A stretch of 5,445 bases of DNA from CAZDUS01 sp964508705. GTDB lineage: Bacteria; Verrucomicrobiota; Kiritimatiellia; CAIKKV01; CAITUY01. This document shows positions 1 through 5,445 of this stretch, piece after piece. The first letter of the stretch is position 1; the number at the start of each line of letters is the position of its first letter. The stretch is taken from the NCBI GenBank assembly GCA_964508705.1, contig CAZDUS010000075.1, positions 1 through 5,445 on the forward strand, read 5' to 3'. The position numbers and the translations under genes are program-made. Below the pieces are notes generated by a model. That model was not told the DNA's origin. It made no database searches and worked only from the letters and a program-made list of their open reading frames with translations.

Positions 1-2297
1 CTGACCGGCAGCGGATGGGCTGGACCAAGGTCGTACGCCGTATAGGTTGACTCCACCGTTCCACTGCGTCGCCCCCCAAAAAAAGCGGCGGCTCGAAGCG
101 TGCAGGAGGAGGTCAACACCAAGGGCGGCGTGTATACCGGCGAATTCCCTGTAGGGTCCGTACCATCAAGAGTGTACCGGATGATGGCGCCCGGGGTCCG
201 GCATGACAAGTTAACGGCCATACTGCCGACAAATATCCCCCCTGATGGGATCGGGCTGGATGGAGGAACAACCGAACGGTACGGGTCGGTAACAAGGCCG
301 ATCTGTTCGAATGGGATGGGTTTGAACCCCATGGCGTAAGCCGGTGAAGCTGCGCGCAGGCTGAAATTTTTCGGCGGCGGGTCCTCGAAAAGCGGGTCTT
401 GATCCACCAGGTTGTTCGTTAGCGTGATGTAGGGGCGGGCCTCGGCATGGATGGCGTCCCATCGCCCCCCGAGGGAAATGTTGCGTGCGACGACATTCCC
501 CTTGGGTGCGGCGGGCTCGTCGTCGAGGATGTTCACAAGTTCCGGGTAGCGCTTCCGCCAGAGCTCGGACTTGTATGGCATGGCGTCGAGTCGTGTCCTC
601 ATGGTGGTGTTCACATGGTAACGGCCCCAATTCATGGCCCGCGCGTCGATAACCAGCGCCGGCTGGCAGTCCACAAAGACATTGTTCTCGACCGTGCAAT
701 CGCGGCCGCCGCCGATTAAAGCGGCTTGTGTAACCTGATGGAATACGTTCCCGTGGATTTTTGTACCGCTGAACATATCGTCCAGATAAACGCCGACGCA
801 GCCATGCCCCTGAAATCCAGTGATATTGTGGAGATAATTATGCCGGATCACGGTCCCGCGCATCGTCCAATCACGCCCGGCGTAAATGGCCCCGGCATCG
901 TTGGATTCCCGGCAGACATTGTGGATCTCGTTGAATTCAATCAGGTGATCGTTACCGCTGAAGTCAATGGCCATATGGGGGGCGTCATGGATCAGGTTGT
1001 GCGTGGCCCGGCTTCCGACGCCGGCAATCGAAATGGCGGCCTCGTACATACGACTAATACGACCGTAATGATGGATATGGTTGTTCTCGGCGAAGTGCCC
1101 GGCGGGAGTCAACGTCTTCCGTCCGAGTCCGCTTGCGCCTCTCTGGTAAATGCCGGCCCCGTTCAGGCCAATGCCGCCGGCACCGGTCTGGTAGATGTCG
1201 CATCCAACCACGCCGTTGGTCGTGCCGCCCTCGATCGTGATGGCCCACCCCCCCAGATTTCGCAGAACACATCCCGCGATGCGTGTGTGGTCGCCATTCT
1301 GCATCGTGATGGCCGTGCCGCGGGCGGCCTCGAAAATCACCCCCTGAAAAGTCAGGTTCGAAACGTTCGTGGAACTTACTAGCGTTTCCAGAACGGAAAC
1401 GATCGCTCGTCCTTTCTCAATCGGCGTTGGCGGCCAGAAGTAGAGCAGGCCGGCTTCCCGATCAAGGTACCATTCGCCCGGCGTGTCCAGCTCCGCTAAA
1501 ATGTTCAACGCATAGAACCATTGGCCAACACGGTAACCGTAGTCGTGGTAAGGGGGCGCCACGGAAATAATGCTCTGTTCGACGTTGATGGACTCAACTT
1601 TCTGCCGTTCGTCTGACCAATCCCAAAACCAGTAGCCATGGACCCATGGATCCTTTTCTCCGGCCCACCGTTTCGGCCGGTCGCCCTCATACATGAACTT
1701 GCCCGTCTTGCTACCTTTCGTGCCGCGGACATTGATCGTGTCCGGCTCGACCAAGCCGGTGATTTTTACAAATCCTTCGTTGGGCCAACGTGCCAGCATC
1801 ATGGGCTTGTCATCAAAAAACAGCTCCAGCCCGCCTTTCTTCACTTGGCCATAGGAGGCGATACCGAGAACCTTCAGGTCGGCTTGAACCACCTGACCGC
1901 GAGCCTCAGGCGCCAACCGTTCCAGGACCGACGTGTCCGTCACGGGTTTCCATCCGGTCACGACTTTTCCGCCAACAATCCGCACCTCCTCACCCGGGAA
2001 GCCGCGCCAGGCCACCGGATGCTGCGAGCTACCCGAGTCTTCGGCGGTCAATCCAAGGAGGTTTTTTCGCTCATATACTCCTCCACGTAACCAGACGATG
2101 ACTTCCTGATCGCGTTTGATTAAGCGCACGGCATCACGCGCTCTCTCAAGACTCATAAACGGTTTAGCCTTTGTGCCAGCGTTGGCATCATTACCGATCG
2201 GCGACACAAACAGCTCTGTCGCTTCAGTTTGATCTGCTTTGGCGCATAGGATGCCCACGAGAAGAAACACACCAAGCGCTTGTCGGGTCGATGTCAC
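1..2297 (-). CDS. Exported right-handed parallel beta-helix protein, probable GH141-like glycosidase, with C-terminal CHB_HEX-type domain (3' end outside window)
   Basis: The frame is open for 765 codons with no stop or frameshift and runs off the left edge. The start is GTG at 2297: an in-frame TGA lies at 2318-2316, no other start fits, and a purine-rich GGGGA sits 4 nt upstream. Residues 1-21 form a signal peptide (R5, hydrophobic 7-19, AKA cleavage site at 19-21); C18 lacks a small residue before it, so a lipoprotein is unlikely. Residues 29-58 hold the GNDANAGT...PF...ARDAVR opening common in secreted beta-helix enzymes, followed by RGGVY (71-75). Further family-like blocks are LFFDDKPMMLARWPN (159-173), GYWFWDWSD (221-229) and LDTPGEWYLDREAGLLYF (270-287). 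Repeating coils rich in N-x-I-H units span about 300-610. Candidate catalytic acids are D467 (NDAG) and D506/D507 (VYLDD). A beta-sandwich with RYTLDGTDPT (707-716) follows. GH141 members include an alpha-L-fucosidase and a xylanase; the substrate here is unknown. Another beta-helix glycosidase family, or a lyase, remains possible. Confidence 0.9.
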   Translation of the reverse strand, partial: MTSTRQALGVFLLVGILCAKADQTEATELFVSPIGNDANAGTKAKPFMSLERARDAVRLIKRDQEVIVWLRGGVYERKNLLGLTAEDSGSSQHPVAWRGFPGEEVRIVGGKVVTGWKPVTDTSVLERLAPEARGQVVQADLKVLGIASYGQVKKGGLELFFDDKPMMLARWPNEGFVKITGLVEPDTINVRGTKGSKTGKFMYEGDRPKRWAGEKDPWVHGYWFWDWSDERQKVESINVEQSIISVAPPYHDYGYRVGQWFYALNILAELDTPGEWYLDREAGLLYFWPPTPIEKGRAIVSVLETLVSSTNVSNLTFQGVIFEAARGTAITMQNGDHTRIAGCVLRNLGGWAITIEGGTTNGVVGCDIYQTGAGGIGLNGAGIYQRGASGLGRKTLTPAGHFAENNHIHHYGRISRMYEAAISIAGVGSRATHNLIHDAPHMAIDFSGNDHLIEFNEIHNVCRESNDAGAIYAGRDWTMRGTVIRHNYLHNITGFQGHGCVGVYLDDMFSGTKIHGNVFHQVTQAALIGGGRDCTVENNVFVDCQPALVIDARAMNWGRYHVNTTMRTRLDAMPYKSELWRKRYPELVNILDDEPAAPKGNVVARNISLGGRWDAIHAEARPYITLTNNLVDQDPLFEDPPPKNFSLRAASPAYAMGFKPIPFEQIGLVTDPYRSVVPPSSPIPSGGIFVGSMAVNLSCRTPGAIIRYTLDGTDPTGNSPVYTPPLVLTSSCTLRAAAFFGGRRSGTVESTYTAYDLGPAHPLPV
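1119..1196 (-). repeat. Diverged 15-residue tandem repeat inside the beta-helix protein
   Basis: Residues 368-377 (IYQTGAGGIG) and 383-392 (IYQRGASGLG) match at seven of ten positions and are offset by 15 residues. Their codons differ (GGT GCC GGC GGC against GGC GCA AGC GGA), so any duplication is old. This is shorter than a normal beta-helix coil of about 22-25 residues. Confidence 0.5.
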
Positions 2298-3754
2298 AGA
2301 TTCCCCACTTGCGGTTCACACTCCCGCCAGGAAGCCGGAGCCGTGTAGCCACTCTTTCCGCCAAGCCGTTGCCACTCGCGGTAGAGGAAGAAGAGAGCCG
2401 TCAGGGATGCAATCTGGAGAAGACCGACCCAGATAAAAATCCATCGGTAATGGGTATTCTCGCCCGGGGTGTGAACATCCATGTATTTGAGGAACAACCC
2501 CACTCCCATACCGCCAATCATGGTCCCAAAGCCTTTGGCCATACCATTGGCAGAACAGAACTGCCCGTACTTCTCCTTGGGTAGAATCGTAACGAGCATG
2601 GGCATGTGGGCGGCGGAGAACAAACCGTTGATGCCCAATAGTATAATAGCGAAAACAAGGAAGGAAATGTAGTCCACCTTGAAGAAATAGGAGAGGATAT
2701 GCACCGGGATGATGAATAGGGTCATGACGAAGGTGAGAATGATCGGATTGCGCCGATCCACGAACATGCCCAGGGGATAGGCCATACAGAATGTCGCAAC
2801 GCTGGTCCAGGCGGCCACATCGCCTATCTGCTGAAGGCTGAGCTTGAGTTGCATGCGCGCAAAAATACTGTGAAAGGTGAGCCCCACCGATGCGCAGGCT
2901 AGAAGCGCCGAATGGAGGTAGAGGAATGCGTAGACCCGGTGACTCAGGAAGCATTCAGTCACATAGAGGCGGATGTTGCGCAGCAGGCTGGGCTTCCCAC
3001 CCACATCGACCGGCACTGGCGGATACTCGCCCTCTTTCACTCTCCAGCACATCAGAGAGAAGCCGACGAGATAGAGCACGGCGATGGTGGTGTAGATTTC
3101 TGCCAAGTGTCCCTCGGCATGAGGGAACACCCACATCGAAAAGACGAATTGCGCCGCAATGCCCACCATGCGGAAGAGGGCAAGGAAGCGACCGAGATAG
3201 GCAGCCGGGACCACATCGGCAAAGAGGTACCAGTAGAGGGAGTTCACGAACTCGTTGAAGAAGGCGAAGCCAAGCATCAAGGCCCCCACCACCGCAATCA
3301 GCGCCCCCTGTTGCGAGATGCCGCAAAAATCAAAAGCACCCGCGACACAGGGCAGGGAAACAAACGCTCGGATGGAATCGGTGAATCCCATGATCGCCAA
3401 GCACATCACCAGAAAGGGCGCCGTGGCAATAATGTAGGGAATGCGCCGGCCCCAGCGGGAGCGCAAATGGTCGCTCTTGAAGCTGATGATGGGACAGACA
3501 ATCACCCCGATAATGTGCGGATAGGTGGAGATAAGCAGACTGTTGGTCATATCGTCAGCGCCAATCCACTTCAGATGCAACGGGAAAAGCGAACGGGGGA
3601 TGATCTCGAGCAGGGTGAAGAAGAAGTCGCCCCACAGCATCCAGAAAAACAAGGTGATCAGGCCGGCTTGAGTGTAGACCAAAGTCCCTACCTTGCGACG
3701 CTCCTCCAGCGGTATCGTCTGATTCACTGCCCAACTACTTTTTTTGCCTGCCAT
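2294..3754 (-). CDS. MFS transporter, GPH/sugar-cation symporter-like
   Basis: A 486-residue inner-membrane carrier with about twelve predicted helices (roughly 25-45, 72-92, 106-126, 150-176, 193-212, 221-238, 273-296, 311-333, 337-357, 360-385, 404-424, 437-458) and a central cytoplasmic loop near 239-272. The MFS motif A is clear as SDHLRSRWGRRIPY (94-107). A second conserved site is ADVVPAAYLGRF (179-190), where D180, P183, G188 and R189 match sugar-carrier MFS proteins. The C-terminal half repeats the pattern with FVDRRNP (331-337) and PKEKYGQF (392-399). Length and features fit the GPH/SLC45-like branch that moves sugars or glycosides with cations. The ATG at 3754 lies 11 bp after the peptidase stop and has an AAAGG ribosome site. 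The TGA overlaps the GTG of the beta-helix gene, so the carrier probably imports that enzyme's product; the substrate cannot be read from the sequence. Confidence 0.9.
   Translation of the reverse strand: MAGKKSSWAVNQTIPLEERRKVGTLVYTQAGLITLFFWMLWGDFFFTLLEIIPRSLFPLHLKWIGADDMTNSLLISTYPHIIGVIVCPIISFKSDHLRSRWGRRIPYIIATAPFLVMCLAIMGFTDSIRAFVSLPCVAGAFDFCGISQQGALIAVVGALMLGFAFFNEFVNSLYWYLFADVVPAAYLGRFLALFRMVGIAAQFVFSMWVFPHAEGHLAEIYTTIAVLYLVGFSLMCWRVKEGEYPPVPVDVGGKPSLLRNIRLYVTECFLSHRVYAFLYLHSALLACASVGLTFHSIFARMQLKLSLQQIGDVAAWTSVATFCMAYPLGMFVDRRNPIILTFVMTLFIIPVHILSYFFKVDYISFLVFAIILLGINGLFSAAHMPMLVTILPKEKYGQFCSANGMAKGFGTMIGGMGVGLFLKYMDVHTPGENTHYRWIFIWVGLLQIASLTALFFLYREWQRLGGKSGYTAPASWRECEPQVGNL
2301..2306 (-). 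promoter_or_regulatory. Ribosome binding site deciding the GTG start of the beta-helix gene
   Basis: On the minus strand GGGGAA lies 4-5 nt before GTG 2297, inside the last codons of the transporter. With the in-frame stop at 2318-2316 it leaves GTG as the only credible start, and that start places a signal peptide exactly at the N-terminus. The GTGA overlap with the transporter's stop suggests translational coupling. Confidence 0.7.
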
Positions 3755-3761
3755 CGTCCAG

Positions 3762-3766
3762 CCTTT
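3762..3766 (-). promoter_or_regulatory. Ribosome binding site of the MFS transporter gene
   Basis: AAAGG on the minus strand begins on the last base of the peptidase TGA and ends 7 nt before ATG 3754. The 11 bp gap has no room for a promoter or terminator, so the two genes are presumably cotranscribed. Confidence 0.6.
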
Positions 3767-5424
3767 CAGTTAGTTATTTCTTCTTCCTTGAGATACCCGA
3801 ACTCGAGAAGCAGAGCGAGATAACGCCGCAGCCGGTTCTCCTCCGGCGAGCCGGGTCGCAAGGATCCCGCCATAACCTCGCCCAACGTCCGCCGCCCGTC
3901 GAAAAGCCAGTAGAACCGGGTCAGCGGCGGCGACCAGCGGGGCGTGAACCCCTCCTGGATGAAACGTTCCGTGGGCACCGGGTCGAGGGAAAGCGGACCG
4001 AAAACAGTGCGCCTATACACCGCCCCGTCTGCGGTACCGTCCGTTGCCGTACGGCGGGCGGCGGGAGGAAGCTCCTTCGGGATCGGCATGCTGCCATCGG
4101 AGAGCTCCAGCAGATAAGCCCCGGTCAGCGCCGAAAAATCCCGCATCGCCCCGTAATCCAGAAGCTCCGGCGTGTCGAGACTGGAGTGCCAGTGGTGGCG
4201 CTGCGCCGGCCGATGGGCCCAGACCGTGGGTACGCCGAGCATCGGGTCGGAGAGCAGTTGGTCGCCAAGTCCCGGCCCAATCTGCTGCACGGCAAAGCCC
4301 TCGCGCCCTCCCAGAAACTTCTGCGCCAGACGGACATACAACGCCTGCAGTTCCTCCCGGTCGACACCAAGCCCTCCTGAGATTGTGAGCGGCCAGCCCG
4401 CGCCGACGCCGTCGAGGTTGAGCCCCGCCACCGTCCTGCTGATCCGCTCCCTGTACAGCGTGGCGTAAGCCAGCAGGCCGTAGCACTCGGGAATAAACAG
4501 GAAACGGATGTTCCGCGCCGGCGGCGGGATCCTCCCCTGGTGGATGCCCTCCGCCAGCACCCTGGCCGTCTCCAGGTTCACCGCCGCGCCGGAAGCATTA
4601 TCGTGAGCGCCGCGCTCGTAGAGATGGCTGATGACGATGATCTCATCCGGTTTTCCTTCGCAGACCGATCCGCCTGTCCTGCCGCACGGAATACAGCCGG
4701 AAATGATCGGCAGAGCGCCGGCATGCAGACGGGTCTTCACCACGGCCCTGACAGGCAAAGTCCCGCTCCGGTGCAATAGCGCGGCGATGCGCGCGCCCGC
4801 CTTAGGCGAGATCGAGAAACCGAAGAGGCGCGAATCCGACGCCGTCTGCCACCAGCCGCCGGGCCGGTCGCTGAAAGCGTTATTCCAGAATACATGCTCC
4901 AGCCCCTCGTTCTTCTCCGGGTAGTAGCAGGAGAGGAGGCCGGCCGCGCCCCGGCTGGCGGCCTGATATTTACCCTCCGCCGCCCGCCTGGTCGTAAAAA
5001 GTATTTTCCCCCGCAGATCCGGCATAGTCGCCCCGCCAAACCCCTCCGACACCAGCTCGGCGACGAGCCCGCCGTCCGGCGTCGGCGCGGAGCCGGGGAT
5101 CAGGTGGTCGGGCAGGTTCGTGTAGCGGGCAATCTCCTCTAAGACACCGCCACGCCCGTCCAAAATTTCCAGCACGCCTTCTTCGGCCTCCCAGGCGAGC
5201 GGCATGGTCCAGTCGCCGTAGCGGGTCTTGCCATCGGCGGGTAAAGACAGCAGTTCGACCTCCGAGAGCCCGGACTCCTGCAGGAACCCGGCCACCACTT
5301 CAGCCGTCCGGTTGTAGGCGGCGAAGGTGGATAACCTGTCATTGGTATGAATTGCCAGCACCCGCTCCGTGAGACTCCGCTCGGAGCAGTCCTTCCAAAG
5401 TGCACTGACAAAGGATTTCGTCAT
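3766..5424 (-). CDS. M28/DUF4910-like zinc peptidase with PA-like insert and C-terminal winged-helix-like domain
   Basis: A 552-residue protein without a signal peptide or membrane segment, so probably cytoplasmic. Residues 1-130 form an N-terminal alpha/beta part. Residues 136-235 resemble a protease-associated insert (DLRGKILF, then A-x-x-x-G-A-x-G-L-L, then GFSISPKAGARIAALL). The M28-type core follows with metal-site candidates H267 (ISHLYE), D275 (AHDNASG), E313 (IPECYG), D338 (LNLDG) and H413 (HWHSSLDTPE). The usual Glu-Glu pair is Glu-Cys (E313, C314); a single Glu in a PExxG context is what I recall of the DUF4910 branch. Residues about 495-547 (RFYWLFDGRRTLGEV...YLALLLEFGYL) look like a small winged helix of PqqD or HTH_47 type. 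The family includes aminopeptidases, but the reaction here is unproven. ATG 5424 follows a GGAG at 5439-5436, spaced 11 nt, with GAAG closer. It is the first complete gene of the apparent operon. Confidence 0.85.
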   Translation of the reverse strand: MTKSFVSALWKDCSERSLTERVLAIHTNDRLSTFAAYNRTAEVVAGFLQESGLSEVELLSLPADGKTRYGDWTMPLAWEAEEGVLEILDGRGGVLEEIARYTNLPDHLIPGSAPTPDGGLVAELVSEGFGGATMPDLRGKILFTTRRAAEGKYQAASRGAAGLLSCYYPEKNEGLEHVFWNNAFSDRPGGWWQTASDSRLFGFSISPKAGARIAALLHRSGTLPVRAVVKTRLHAGALPIISGCIPCGRTGGSVCEGKPDEIIVISHLYERGAHDNASGAAVNLETARVLAEGIHQGRIPPPARNIRFLFIPECYGLLAYATLYRERISRTVAGLNLDGVGAGWPLTISGGLGVDREELQALYVRLAQKFLGGREGFAVQQIGPGLGDQLLSDPMLGVPTVWAHRPAQRHHWHSSLDTPELLDYGAMRDFSALTGAYLLELSDGSMPIPKELPPAARRTATDGTADGAVYRRTVFGPLSLDPVPTERFIQEGFTPRWSPPLTRFYWLFDGRRTLGEVMAGSLRPGSPEENRLRRYLALLLEFGYLKEEEITN

Positions 5425-5445
5425 GATTACTTCTGCTCCATGATC

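Noticed and set aside
211..699. 162-codon minus-strand open frame
   Set aside because: It is an off-frame copy of the beta-helix gene, rich in Arg, His and Pro, as expected for a shifted GC-rich frame.
726..1382. 218-codon plus-strand open frame
   Set aside because: It lies antisense to the beta-helix core, has no recognisable domain, and mirrors that gene's codon bias. The minus frame has continuous family-like motifs.
1505..1732. Possible frameshift in the beta-helix gene, suggested by a separate minus-strand frame here
   Set aside because: Codon-by-codon translation of the main frame passes through this stretch with family-like motifs (GYWFWDWSD, VGQWFYALN), so there is no break.
3738..3746. 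A7-G slippery run at codons 4-6 of the transporter (minus strand)
   Set aside because: The codon phase does not fit a canonical -1 slippery heptamer, and there is no alternative frame worth entering.
3755..3765. Promoter or terminator between peptidase and transporter
   Set aside because: The gap is 11 bp with only a ribosome site; there is no hairpin or T-tract.
2912..3823. 303-codon plus-strand open frame
   Set aside because: It is antisense to the transporter, crosses the intergenic gap into the peptidase gene, is highly charged and low in complexity, and has no domain.
5427..5441. Tail of an upstream gene ending in MEQK and TAA just before the peptidase start
   Set aside because: It would fit a 2 bp operon gap, but only a few codons are visible and nothing confirms that the frame is used.

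Overview
The window carries three genes, all read from the minus strand and packed like one operon. In transcription order they are a cytoplasmic M28/DUF4910-like metallopeptidase (5424 to 3766), a 12-helix MFS transporter of sugar-carrier (GPH-like) type (3754 to 2294), and an exported right-handed parallel beta-helix protein (2297 to the left edge, C-terminus outside the window). The gap between the first two genes is 11 bp. The third starts on a GTG that overlaps the transporter's TGA by 4 bases (GTGA). Nearly every base is therefore coding on one strand, and no stretch over 300 bases lacks a gene.

The 2.3 kb left part looks empty only because its reading frame has no stop before the edge and starts with GTG. 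Translating it codon by codon gives 765 uninterrupted residues: a signal peptide, an N-terminal segment of the beta-helix glycosidase type (closest to what I know as GH141-like), a long beta-helix, and a C-terminal chitobiase/hexosaminidase-type beta-sandwich (CHB_HEX_C_1-like). No frameshift was found.

The likely joint role is carbohydrate use: an exported glycan-active enzyme frees a small sugar or glycoside, and the MFS protein brings it in. The peptidase-like protein could process an amino-acyl or peptidyl conjugate or have an unrelated role; that link is inference. No regulator, RNA gene, mobile element, CRISPR array or convincing terminator was seen.

Organism: a moderately high-GC bacterium. 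The combination of beta-helix glycosidase, GPH-like MFS carrier and no SusC/SusD pair resembles Planctomycetes, Verrucomicrobia, Lentisphaerae or Kiritimatiellota genomes, but there is no phylogenetic marker here and the assignment is weak.
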